DNA of 64,000 bases from Campanula takesimana (lineage: Eukaryota > Streptophyta > Magnoliopsida > Asterales > Campanulaceae), in NCBI GenBank assembly GCA_026119855.1, contig JAOWBW010000113.1:372001-436000 (forward strand), given 5' to 3'. The notes beneath the pieces were generated by a model that was not told the DNA's origin, ran no database searches, and saw nothing but the letters and a program-made list of their open reading frames with translations. How positions within the stretch are numbered: the stretch's first letter is position 1; every line of letters starts with the position of its first letter. The position numbers and the translations under genes are program-made. Below, one piece after another: positions 20,148 to 32,813 of this stretch.

Positions 20148-22410
20148 TGTCGTGCCCCGACCCGTGGTCCAACTTGGCCCCACTCTCGGGACACGCACGG
20201 AAGACGTCATAAAATATTTTAGGATTTTTTTTCGAAATATCCTTTTATAAAAACTCTCATTTAACCAACCACGTTTACTAGAACTTGACTTCAAGTCATA
20301 CAAACCAACATTCTCAAACTAAGTACTTATAACTACAACTACCAACTTTACTTACTATTTACAAATCACCAACATAAACCAAAAAGAGGTGATACAACGA
20401 TCAAGTCACGGGTACACTACCAAAAAGGTTTTACATTTACATAATGTATCCTTTACACAACACTTCCCAAAATATCTTACCCAAAATTTCCTCCTCAATG
20501 TCCTCCCTGTGATGTGACCTATCCCCTGGGCTCCTTCTTATCTAAAACGGTAAACAAATAAGGGATGAGAATAAATCTCAGTAAGTTATTAAAATGCAAC
20601 TATATTACATGCTGATATGATAAACATAAAGTAACAATGTCACCAAATAATAATATAGCATATAACACATAATATGAGAGGCTCCCTATCGCCAACCGTC
20701 CCATACCGGTTGGAAATAACGACCAACTCATCATACAACACATAAAGCAAAAATAAACACTCATACGTGGATACTGAGCCAAGGTTCTCGAACCAAAACA
20801 ATAATCATCTGAGAGGCTTCAACTGAGCAGCACCGAAGGGCTGAAACGGGTTCCGGAACCAAACAATCACAACAACAACAACGGGGAAAATGACACAGAG
20901 TCATAACCCAAAGTGCCCAATCTTTGGCCTAAGGAAGGGGTTTAAAAATGAGAAACCAATGGTAGAAGCCTTACAATGAACTTAGATCGTGTGCCATTAT
21001 AATCCCTACCATTGCCCGAACTCACACAAAAAGTACCAGCTGGACTTTAAACACAAGCGTAGGAAAGAATACTTGCTTAAACAACAACCGGTGTATGATT
21101 CCAAAGTAGGGAACCACACAAGCTCATCATAAAGAGGCAAACACGTATTCATAATAGAATCCATGACATTGACATTAAGTCACCACACAATCAATCCAAA
21201 CGATCACATCAATTCAAACTTGATCACAAAAGACCAACTCTACCATAATGAACCATTAATACTCTTTTTGGTACTAAACACCTACTGGATTTCCGTACTA
21301 TAAAAATCAGAACCCAACTGAAAAACCAACCCATCGTGTAGTACTCGAGAAGAGCTTTCCAACGATAGTTTACACGACCAAAACGGAGTCCGGATGAAGA
21401 AGTTATGGCCTCCGGAAGATTGCACGTAAAATGTACAAGTGCAGAATTTGGCCTTTACACGACTCGTGTAACCTTACACGCCTCGTGTAACAATTTCTAC
21501 ACAAGTCGTGTATCAGTACACGACTCGTGTAACAATTCTCCCTTTCAGAATTTTTCCTCTACACGACTCATGTAACCTTACACGGGTCGTGTAATCAAGC
21601 CTGGAGCAAAATTTTGGCTATTTAGATATACTCCCTTCATCTCACCGTCCCAAAAGTACTAACACTTATAACATCAACATTTGTAACTTCATTAAACTTC
21701 ACTAGAGCTGCAAAATCAGCTTCAAACAACTCTAACACCCAACTAGACTCAATTCACATACTACTCCCTTTGCCCCAAAATTACAAGTATCACAAAAAAC
21801 ATTCAAACATGATTTTTCAACATATATAGCATATATAACATATATATGACCAATTTAACATTTAAAGGGGAATTAGTAACTTACCTATTTTCCGGAAAAA
21901 TATCGAGAAAATATTATTTGATCGGTTAGAAATGGCCTACTCAATACCCTGAACATTTTGGTATAATTAGATTTGAAAATAGAGCAGTAAATAAAAAGAA
22001 AGAAAATCAAAATGAATAAAATGTTCCTCACCTTCTTCCATGGAATCCTCAGAGAAGAATTTTGGGAAAGTTTGTAAAGAAATGGTGAGGTGCGCAAGGG
22101 AGGGAGGGAGATGAGATAACCATGTAAAGATTTTACCCATTTCTTTAATTAAATCACTAACGTTTCATTTTCAACACTTAAACCCCTAAAGTTTTAAATT
22201 TCACTATAGATCCTAAGATTCAACTAACACAATTAACTCCCTTAACAAAGATTACTCCTAACACTTTAACTAACACATATAATCAATTAAGATGTGCAAA
22301 TTATGAAATATGATGCAACACATAAAATGCACATATAAGTTCAAATTAAAAATTCTCAAAATATAAAATAAAATATAAAATAAATAGGGACTGGTTTTGG
22401 GGTCGTTACA
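20148..22410 (-). mobile_element. Solo LTR of the outer Ty3 family
   Basis: A 2263-bp LTR starting TGTCGTGCCCC and ending GGTCGTTACA, flanked by the 5-bp target duplication gttcg (20143-20147 and 22411-22415) inside a satellite core. It matches the LTR at 50696-52960 throughout; I noted at least 30 differences by eye. At about 21461-21600 it has the palindromic TTACACGA-C-TCGTGTAA cluster. No internal region is attached, so it arose by LTR-LTR recombination. Confidence 0.92.
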
Positions 22411-24116
22411 GTTCGTCTCGCTCCGACGTTCGATTTGATATACGGTGCGTTCCATGGTTGATACGGAGTCAAAAGTTACGACCGTTTCCGCGCACGCGCT
22501 CAAATGACTTCAAAAGCATCAACGCCTTCCGTCCACATCTATTACTAATTTTTCACTATATATTGATCATAATTCAAGTTTTTTCACTAAATAAAAACAT
22601 ATCAAAAAGTATCATATAAAAATCAATATACATGCAAAGTTGACTTCTTGTCCCAAATTAAGGATGATGACATATTTGACTTTATTTACCAAACTTTCCT
22701 ATTTTTGAGGAGCATATGGGCCTCATTCTAAAATTAGAAAGATTATCTTGTTTTTATATTAGTATAGATATGGATTCCTATCAAGCTTGTACAATAAGCT
22801 AAAAGTTGGAAGATAATTTTACCCTTCATTGTTATAAAATTTACCACTTTCTTGTTATTATATTACCATAGATTACTCTAAATATAGATATGTGATTTTT
22901 TTCAATATATATTGTTCAAACTTCAATTTTTCACATAATTAAAAAATTAAAAATTATCACACACAAAATAAATTTACATGAAAATTTGACTACTTCTACC
23001 AAATTAACGTTGATGACTTTTGTTCGTCTCGCTCCGACGTTCGATTTGATATGTGGTGCGTTCCGTGGTTGATACGGAGTCAAAAGTTACGACCGTTTCC
23101 GGGCACGCGCTCAAATGACTTCAAAAGCATCAACGCCTTCCGTCCGTATTAATTACTAATTTTTCACTATATATTGTTCATAATTCATGTTTTTTAACTA
23201 AATAAAAACATATTAAAAAGTATCATATAAAAATCAATATACATGTAAAGTTGACTTCTTGTACCAAATTAAAGATGATGACATATTTGACTTTATTTAC
23301 CAAAAACTTTCCTATTTTGGAGGATCATATAGGTCTCATTCTAAAATTGAAAAGATTATCTTGTTTTTATATTAGTATAGATGTGGATTCCTACCAAGCT
23401 TGTACAATAAGCTAAAAGTTGGAAGACAATTTTACCCTTCATTGTTATAAAATTTACCACTTTCTTGTTATTATATTACCATAGATTATTCTAAATATAG
23501 ATGTGTGATTTTTCAATATATATTGTTCAAACTTCAATTTTTCACATAATTAAAAAATTAAAAATTATCATACACAAAATAAATTTACATGAAAATTTGA
23601 CTACTTCTACCAAATTAACGTTGATGACTTTTGTTCGCCTCGTTCCGACGTTCGATTTGATATGCGGTGCGTTCCGTGGTTGATACGGAGTCAAAAGTTA
23701 CGACCGTTTCCGCGCACGCGCTCAAATGACTTCAAAAGCATCAACGCCTTCCGTCCGCATCAATTACTAATTTTTCACTATATATTGATCATAATTCATG
23801 TTTTTTCACTAAATAAAAACATATTAAAAAGTATCATATAAAAATCAATATACATGCAAAGTTGACTTCTTGTCCCAAATTAAGGATGGTGACATATTTG
23901 ACTTTATTTACCTAACTTTCCTATTTTTGAGGAGCATATGGGCCTCATTCTAAAATTGGAAAGATTATCTTGTTTTTATATTAATATAGATGTGGATTCC
24001 TACCAAGCTTGTACAATAAGCTAAAAGTTGGAAGACAATTTTACCCTTCAGTGTTATAAAATTTACCATTTTCTTGTTATTATATTACCATAGATTACTC
24101 TAAATATAGATGTGGA
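22411..24116 (-). repeat. 610-bp satellite array, segment 2
   Basis: About 2.8 units in the same orientation as segment 1, running from the solo LTR to the broken end of the outer Ty3 element. The first unit carries the variants 'gatatacggtgcg' and 'catctattactaa', also seen in the unit right of the LTR at 52960. Confidence 0.92.
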
Positions 24117-26946
24117 TTCCTCAACTGATTTATTAACCATATCAATACCCCAAATTTTTGCTTCTCCTACTTTATCCCAACAAATCGGAGACCGACATTT
24201 CCTCCCATACAAGGATTCATACGGATCCATCACAATACTCGACTGGAAACTGTTGTTATAGGCAAATTCCACGAGAGGTAAATGAGTATCCCAAGAATCT
24301 GAGAAGTCAACTGAACAAGCCCGCAACATATCCTCGAGAATCTGAATAGTTCTTTCTGATTGACCATCTGTCTGAGGATGAAACGATGTACTGAACTTCA
24401 ATTCTGAACCCAAAGCCTTCTGAAACGCTTGCCAAAATCGAGATGTGAATCTAGGATCATGATCAGATACAATACTCACAGGGACTCCATGCAACCTCAC
24501 AATCTCATTAATATACAAAGTCACAAGCCTTTCCATCGAGTAACTAATCTCAATAGGTAGAAAATGAGAAGACTTTGTCAACCTATCCACGACCACCCAA
24601 ACTGCGTCATGCCTTCTTCGAGTGCGAGGTAATCCCGTCACAAAATCCATAGTAACATGTTCCCACTTCCATTCCGGAATCTCTAATGGTTGAAGTAACC
24701 CCGCAGGTCTTTGATGCTCAGCTTTAACTTGTTGACATGTCAAACACTTGGATACATAATCCGCTATTTCTCTCTTCATGTTATTCCACCAAAAGTGTTG
24801 CTTCAAATTCTGATACATTTTAGTGCTCCCGGAGTGAATAGTATACCTCGACTTGTGGCCTTCATCAAGAACTTGACGTTTAATTCCATCAACACAAGGT
24901 ACACATAACCGACCTCTGAAAGTTAACACTCCTTCAGAATTGAGAGAAAAATCCTCAAATTTGCCATCTTTGATTTTATCCATTATTTTTACTAACTCCG
25001 GATCATCCTTCTGAGCTTCTTTTATTTGTTGAATCAAGACTGGTATTACTCGGATATTCGCAAAAGTAGCTCCATGCTTTGATTCATAAGGACTCCAATC
25101 TCGAGCATCCTCCAACATCTTCCATTCACGCACCATCAATGAAGCCATAAAAGATTTTCGGCTAATGGCATCGGCTACCACATTTGCTTTACCCGGGTGA
25201 TAAGAGATAGTGTAATCATAATCCTTCAATAGCTCCATCCATCTTCTTTGCCTATTATTCAACTCTTTTTGGGAGAAAAGGTACTTCAAACTTTGATGAT
25301 CGGTAAATATCTCAAATTTGGCTCCGTAAAGATAATGTTTCCATTTGTGCAACGCAAAGACAATCGCAGCTAGCTCCATGTCATGGGTAGGATAATTTTA
25401 CTCACTCGGAGTCAACTTCCTTGAAGCATATGCAATCACCCTTCCATTTTGCATTAGCACACACCCGAGGCCTTCTTTAGAAGCATCACTATAAATCACC
25501 AAGTCGTCGTTTCCATTAGGAAGTGCGAGAATAGGAGCTGTAGTCAATCTCTTCTTCAACTCTTCAAAACTAAGTTGACATTTTCCATCCCACATATAAG
25601 GAACATTCTTTCGAGTCAACTGAGTCAATGGAGTAGCAATTTTAGAAAACCCCTCGATAAATCTTCTATAATACCCGGCTAGACCCAAGAAACTTCGAAT
25701 TTCCGTAACTGATTCAGGCCTCTTCCAATTCACAATAGCTTCAATTTTGGAGGGATATACGGATATTCCTCTATTAGAAACCACGTGCCCAAGAAAAGAG
25801 ACTTCATCGAGCCAAAAAGCACACTTACTAAATTTCGCAAACAATTGCTTCTCACGAAGAATAGATAAAACCATTCGCAAGTGTTGCTCATGCTCCTCTC
25901 TGGACTTAGAATAAACAAGAATATCATCAATAAATACAACCACGAAGGTATCAAGATAAGGTTTGAAGACCCGATTCATCATATCCATGAAAACAGCCGG
26001 AGCATTAGTCAACCCGAAAGGCATAACCAAAAATTCATAATGACCATATCTACTACGGAAAGCAGTCTTAGAAATGTCTTCAGAACGAATCTTTAACTGA
26101 TGGTACCCACTCCTCAAGTCAAGCTTTGAAAAGACGACTGACCCTTGAAGTTGATCAAACAAGTCATGAATGTGAGGTAGAGGATATTTATTCTTTACGG
26201 TTACTTGATTCAGCTTCCTGTAGTTGATGCATAGTCTCAAAGACCCATCCTTCTTCTTGACAAACAACACAGGAGCTCCCCACGGTGATACACTGGGTCG
26301 GATGAATCCCCTATCGAGTAACTCTTGTAGCTGAATTTTCAATTCCTTTAACTCTGCCGGAGCCATTCTATATGGTGCCTCTGATATTGGAGCTGTACCT
26401 GGGAGCAAGTCAATACCAAACTTGATCTCTCTATCGGGAGGCATAGAATACTCAGAAGAGAACACATCAGGAAACTCTTTAACTATAAGCACATCCCCAA
26501 CTTCAGGCAACCTTTTTGTAGTATCAAAAACACTGGCCAAATACCCCGAACAACCACGGTGCAACAACTTTCTAGCTTTCACATAAGAAATAATACGAAT
26601 TCCCTTACCCAAAGAAGCAGCCTCAAAAGTAAAAACAGGCACACTAGGGATAGAAAACGTAACCACTTTCTTAAAACAATCAACAAAGGCATGATATTTA
26701 CTTAACCAATCCATACCCAGAATAACATCAAAATCTTGCAATGGCAGTATAACTAAATCAGCAAGTAAAACATGCTCACTAATATGCACATCACAATCAC
26801 GTAACTCCTTATCAGTTATCAAACAATCTCCCATAGGAGTCGACACTTCTAGCACATAAGGAAAAGACTCACAGGAAGAATGCAATCGAGATGCAAAATG
26901 CACAGAAACATATGAATGCGATGAGCCGGGGTCTATAAGTGCACGT
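24117..26946 (-). pseudogene. pol: Outer Ty3 pol: protease, RT, RNase H, integrase core
   Basis: Reading on the minus strand from 26946: retropepsin with D-P-G (canonical D-S/T-G) at about 26925-26933; reverse transcriptase with VFIDDILVYS at about 25918-25938; RNase H with YSDAS, then MELAAIVFALHKW; integrase with an intact zinc-binding H-x6-H (GHKSRYTIH) and CLTCQQ, and D-D-E residues in MDFVTG, SDHDPRF and the segment after HPQTDGQSE. A TAA interrupts the frame at 25398 (PSE*NYP, where the inner element has PSEQNYP). The coding ends after the integrase core, so the C-terminal domain and any chromodomain are lost. Confidence 0.9.
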
Positions 26947-29067
26947 TGTCGCGACCCCGGACCCCGCGGGCCCGAGACCGCGATCTGGACGTCGACTCTA
27001 AAACCAAAACTGTGAAGTACCGAAGTTAAAAATTTCATTTGATACCAAAAGGTGATGATCCAAAGTGTTACAAAACCAAGTTTGATAAAAACCAATTACA
27101 ACTATCATAAACTTCCACAAGTTTATGCCCGACAAAATACCAATATACAATTCTTAATGACGTCATTGATTGGTACAACTATCCCAAAAGTTACACATTT
27201 ATACAATGTAAACCAACCTATAACAACCTTCCCAAAAAGAATGGATCCACACTCGACGTCCTCTTTCTCGTGATCAGCGAGACTAATCCTTAGCACCTGG
27301 GGGGGGGGGTTAAGGAAAAACAAAGATAAAAGAAAAGGGGGTGAGATGAATCTCAATAAGTTACTAATGCAACTACATGACATGCTATGATGCAAGAAGC
27401 AATAAGCAATAATAAATATCACATAGCACATAGCATTTTTCACATAACAGATAGCAGCGGAAATAAACACATAACAAAGGATATAGCCAAGGTTTTCCAA
27501 ACCGGAACATCCAAATAAAGGATCGCTGCGCAGCTTCAATAATTAACAATCATCATCTTCATCATAGCATGAAAGCCGAAGAGAAAACCCCGGTACCGGA
27601 ACCAATAACCAAATGAAATGTCACAAGGGACGGGAGACATGCCACAAAGTCATGCTCCAAGTAAAGCTAAAATGCACACAAAGGAGCTAGCTCTTCTCAC
27701 ATCCAAGGCCAATCTGGAGGAGGGTAATAATGGGGCAAAACAATGGTCAACATCACAACGGACTTGGCCGTGCCATCATAATGTTTCGCATCGCCCAAAC
27801 ATACACAAAATACCAGCTGGACTTTCAAATAAATGCTAAGTAATAAATACTAGCTTAAATAAACAACTTAAGGTTCCAAAGTAGGGAACCAATCCAAATA
27901 AATCACCACAAAGGTAAACCAATATAAACCGCACATCCAAGATGAACCACATTCCCAAAATGATACTTAATCAAATTCCATATCATATTTATTCACATAA
28001 GAATCAATTCCACTTAATAAAGTGTTCCACGATGTTATCTTAAGTTAATTAGAAGAAGGAAACCTAACTAGGTAAGCCATTAGTCTTAAACCAAGCAAAA
28101 AGGTCAAAACCCTGGAACAGGGGGCGGGCGGGCGCCTGGCATGGGGCGAGCGCGCGCTTGAATGACCAGAAGGTCTGGCCATCAGGAAAGGGTATGTAGG
28201 CGGGCACCTGGTCCAACTCAGGCGGGCGCCTGGTCTACGGGTGGGAGGGATTTCAGCAGCTGGGTTCTCCATTTCCAAACCCAAAACAACCCAAACTTCT
28301 TACCATACTAAAAATCAACTAGAGTCAAGACTTCCATCAAGCTTACTAAGGTACCCAAACAACATTTAACCAAAAAGGGGACCTTAACAACACCATTTAT
28401 CAACCCAAAACCAAGAATCAAACCCAACATTCATAAAATCACCATTTTTGACCAAAACTCAAATAAATTCCAAATAAATTCTAAACTCAACCAAACTTCA
28501 AATATAACACATTAAGCACTATATAAACATGATATGAACAATTTAGCATAAAAATGGGGGAAAAGCAACTTACTTGAATTTTCTCAAAGTTGATGGATTT
28601 CAAATATTTTTGATCCTACGCGATCCCATCGACGATCTAAACACATTTCACGTTTTAAGAAATGAGAAATAACTAGAAGAAGATGAAGGAAATGAAGAGA
28701 GAAGTAAAGGAAGAAAACTTACCCAAAACCAAGAGAGAGGGAGAGAGATGGCTGGGAAATGGGATGGAGAGAGTGAGGGAGAAGGTGAGGGAGGTGATGG
28801 GGAGTAGGGAAATTATTCAAAAACTTACACTTAGGCCCCCTCTCTCACACTACACACACATACTACTCCCTACTAACAATTAAGACCCAACAATACCACA
28901 TTAACCCAAATGACTCAATTAAAATGCTAGGCATAAATTATTATAACACATAAATTGCACACATAAATATTTAAATAAATAATAATTTAAATAAATAAAC
29001 AAGCAAATAAATAAATAAATAATTATTTATTACTAATAAAATAGAGTCTAGATTTCGGGTCGTGACA
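26947..29067 (-). repeat. 3' LTR of inner Ty3 element
   Basis: 2121 bp, TGTCGCGACCCCGG...GGGTCGTGACA. A palindromic cluster of CAGGCGGGCGCCTG-type words lies at about 28121-28245. A G-run of 10 occurs near 27300. It is nearly identical to 47343-49465. Confidence 0.93.
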
Positions 29068-29090
29068 TTCACTCCCCCTAAAAGAAAATT
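29068..29090 (-). promoter_or_regulatory. Polypurine tract of inner Ty3 element
   Basis: The minus strand reads TTTTAGGGGGAGTGAA directly before the 3' LTR, the expected primer site for plus-strand DNA synthesis. Confidence 0.8.
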
Positions 29091-29116
29091 CGACCCGAAT
29101 TTTAACGAGACTCACC

Positions 29117-31336
29117 TTAAACAAAAAGCCACGGAAATTTCCTCTCGATCTCGTCACGAAGCTCCCATGTCGACTCCTCGATATTATGATTCCTCCAAAG
29201 AACTCGAACCAACGCGATGCTCTTGCTCCTCAACTCTTGGACTTTGGTATCTAAAATCCGAACCGGTCGTTCCTCGTAAGTCATATCGGGCTCAATATCC
29301 TCCGGTACACTCGGTAACACGTGAGATGGATCATGAACATACTTCCGAAGCATAGAAACGTGAAAAACATTGTGCAACCGGTCTAAGGATGACGGTAACG
29401 CGAGTCGATACGCAAGAAGTCCAACCTTTCCCAAAATCTCAAACGGACCAATAAACCTCGGAGCCAATTTGCCTTTCTTCCCAAACCTACGAATACCCAC
29501 CTTCGGAGATACTTTCAAGAACACCAAATCACCGGTCTGAAAACTAAGGTCTCGCCTTCGGTTATCTGCGTAGCTCTTATGTCGACTCTGGGCTGTTTTC
29601 AATCTATCCCGGATAACTTTGACTTTTCCAACTGAATCCCGAAGCAAATCGATACCCAAAACTTTCGCTTCACCGACCTCATCCCAACAAATAGGCGATC
29701 TACATTTCCTTCCATACAAGGCCTCATACGGTGCCATCTCGATACTAGCCTGATAACTGTTGTTGTAAGAGAACTCCACTAACGGTAGGTGCGAATCCCA
29801 AGAATCAGAAAAGTCTATCGAACAAGCTCGCAACATATCCTCAAGAATCTGAATAGTCCTCTCGGATTGACCGTCGGTCTGAGGATGAAAAGCCGTGCTG
29901 AATCGCAAATCTGTACCCAAAGCTTCCTGAAACGCCTTCCAAAATCTAGAAGTAAACCTCGGGTCTCGATCTGACACAATGCTAACCAGAACCCCATGCA
30001 ATCTCACAATCTCATCAATGTAAAGGGTCGCAAGCTTCTCCATCGAATATCTGATATCAATAGGCAAGAAATGGGCACTCTTGGTCAATCTATCCACTAT
30101 TACCCAAACACTGTCGTACTTCCTGCGGGTACGGGATAGTCCCGTAACGAAATCCATAGTCACATGGTCCCATTTCCACTCGGGAATCTCTAACGGCTGA
30201 AGTAATCCCGCGGGTCTCTGATGCTCGGCTTTGACCTGCTGACACGTTAAACACTTCGAAACATACTCGGCTATTTCCCTTTTCATATTAATCCACCAAA
30301 ATTGTTGCTTCAAATCCTGATACATCTTCGTACTGCCCAGATAAATAGTATACCTCGATTTGTGACCCTCATCAAGAACTCTCTGTTTAATTCCATCAAC
30401 ATCCGGAACACACAATCTTCCACGGAAAGTCAACACTCCACTCGAACTCAAAGAAAAATCCTCAAAATTCTTTTCTTTCAATTTACCCATTATCTTCACC
30501 AACTCGGGATCTTCTTTCTGAGCTTCCTTTATCCTCTGAATTAGGGTCGGAGATACCCTAATATTCGCAAAAATAGCCCCATGTCTCGATTCACGAGGAG
30601 ACCAATCTCGAACATCCTCAAGCATTTTCCATTCACGGACCATCATCGAAGCCACATAAGATTTTCTACTAATCGCATCGGCTACCACATTCGCCTTTCC
30701 CGGGTGATAAGTAATCGTACAATCATAATCCTTCAACAATTCCATCCATCGGTGCTGTCTATTATTCAACTCTTTCTGGGAGAAAAGGTACTTCAAACTC
30801 TTGTGATCCGTAAAAATTTCAAACTTCGCCCCATAAAGGTAGTGCTTCCATTTGTGCAACGCAAAGACTATCGCCGCCAACTCCATATCATGAGTGGGGT
30901 AATTCTGTTCACTAGGGTTCAACTTCCTCGAAGCATAAGTAATTACTTTCCCATTCTGCATCAACACACAACCCAAACCCTCTTTCGAAGCATCACTGTA
31001 AATCACTAGGCCATCGCTCCCATTAGGCAAAGTCAAGATCGGTGCGGTAGTCAACCTCTTCTTCAATTCCTCGAAACTCTTGTCACATTTCTCGGTCCAC
31101 ACAAACGGGACATTCTTCCGGGTCAACTGAGTCATCGGGGTAGCAATCCTCGAAAACCCCTCAATAAATCTTCGGTAATACCCGGCTAAACCAAGAAAGC
31201 TTCTAATTTCTGTCACTGATTCGGGTGTCTTCCAATCCACTATAGCCTCTATCTTTGACGGATCCACCGAAATCCCATCTTTAGAAATCACATGGCCCAG
31301 AAATGACACCTTCTCGAGCCAAAATTCGCATTTACT
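29117..31336 (-). pseudogene. pol: Inner Ty3 pol, 3' part: end of RT, RNase H, integrase, chromodomain
   Basis: An uninterrupted minus-strand frame from the retrotransposon junction at 31336 to a stop at 29117. In order: the RT thumb (SFLGHVIS); RNase H (YSDAS, MELAAIVFALHKW, FTDHKSLKYLF); the integrase zinc domain, D-D-E core (MDFVTG, SDRDPRF, HPQTDGQSE) and GRKCRSPICW; then a C-terminal chromodomain-like segment (VRVLWRNHNIEESTWE), which places it among chromoviruses, probably Tekay. The second zinc-binding His is Tyr here (TIYLG against TIHSG in the outer element), and GVPVS has become GVLVS. Both fit C-to-T changes. It is cut from its 5' half by the 31337-44975 insertion. Confidence 0.9.
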
Positions 31337-32813
31337 TGTTAGGTTTATTCCGCAAGTGCACGGGTTATTGATAGTATAGTAATGTGCAAGTACGGGTCGA
31401 TCCCACGGAGAAAACGTTACTTTAGAAAATGTTTGCTTTGATGAAAGAATAGTAAAAAGTGTGATTGGGGGGTTAAATTATTTTGTCACTGAACTAGAAA
31501 TATATTGCACAATACTCTAATTTTGAATTAAAAACTCTTATGAAGAAATACTTCCTGGGATTGGGACTCAAACAATCAAATGTTCATCAAGTAAACATGC
31601 TCTTTTAGTTTAAAGTTTCATTTTAAATCAAGGATGGTATGCTTGGCCTACACTACTTCTCACGATCAAGCAAGTAGCGTTTGTATTCTCATACTAATTA
31701 TGCCCTAACTGTTTGAGAAATCCGTTTATGTTGTCCCCGCCCTGTCACAAGCGGGCATTCCGGCTTATCTCTAGCTGACCATAATTAGTAAGAATCCATT
31801 AAGTTTTCTTTATGAAAATCGGCATACTTCCACTCAAGGACATCCCTAGGCCATTAATCTACTCTCGTGATTAATAGAAACCCAGTCACTTTGTATGGTT
31901 CCGATAATCGAGATTCACCGCTAGGTCCTTCTCTCGATTAACTGGGATTCATACAAATCATGGACGTCATCATGGTTGTAGGCGTTTTAGTATAATACAA
32001 AGAGATTATTTTAAGATGAAGAGAATAGAAATAAGATGAACATGAATTAAAGTGATGAACAAATGATGCTGAGTTTCGAACCCCAAGAAAAAGGGAGGAT
32101 TACTCACAAGACATTATAAAACAAGATATAAGTAAAGCAATATAAAGATAAGAGAAGAAGAAAACTTAGTCTTGTATTGATGAAAGAAATAAGGGCTGCA
32201 AATAATTCTGTAAGAATATGTATTGCCTTTCCTCAAGAACACCTCAAAAAAAGATGTAAAATAATAATATTGTGAGACTAAATTTTACTAGAGTAATGTT
32301 ACAACAATTTCTGGATCCTTCCCGGATGATAAAATCTGATGTAGAAGTCTTCTTATATAGGCTTTGGGGTAAAGAGAGGTGACTTTTCCCGGATAACTTC
32401 TTGAAGAGGTCCCAATTGAAAAGGCATCTTTTTGCTGAAACAGGGGGTGCTCGGCCGAGTCAAGGAAGGTGCTCGGCCGAGCAAGCCTTTGAAAATTTTA
32501 ACTTTGCCTTCTGATGCTCATGCTCGGCCGAGTCAAGGGAGGTGCTCGGCCGAGCACCTGCTGGAACTCTCTTATTCTTCAATTTTCTTTGTCCAGCTAT
32601 TTTACTTTTTACTTGTTTGTTCTTCCTCCTTCCAAATCATGCCCAAAGCTATCATTATGCTCCACAATCTTGTATTAATCACAAAACTACACCACCAAGC
32701 ATATTATCCGTGTATTGAAGTAAAATGAGATGAGTTAAGCTATATATTTACTAAATTAAAGTAAAAAGATAATATTTTTGGACCTTAAATGACTATAAAA
32801 TAGTCATTTATCA
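31337..32813 (-). repeat. Array LTR 1
   Basis: 1477 bp. On the minus strand four GCTCGGCCGAGC-type palindromes (32449-32555) lie about 90-200 bp upstream of a TATA box (TATATAA, 32353-32359), which suggests a U3 promoter. Private variants against the other LTRs: 'aaacatgctc', 'gaattaaaaact' and 'ccgataatcg'. Confidence 0.92.

Noticed and set aside
26947..27095. N-terminal extension of the outer pol open frame into the inner LTR
   Set aside because: The frame crosses the LTR boundary at 26947 by chance; the first 49 or so residues are LTR sequence, not pol.
27123..27539. 138-residue minus-strand frame in the inner LTR
   Set aside because: It reads across the LTR poly-G run, lacks domain similarity, and the same frame is broken in the other LTR copy.
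32432..32728. 98-residue plus-strand frame repeated five times in the array LTRs
   Set aside because: It lies antisense in the LTR and its translation runs through the palindromes. Its conservation only reflects the near-identity of the LTR copies.
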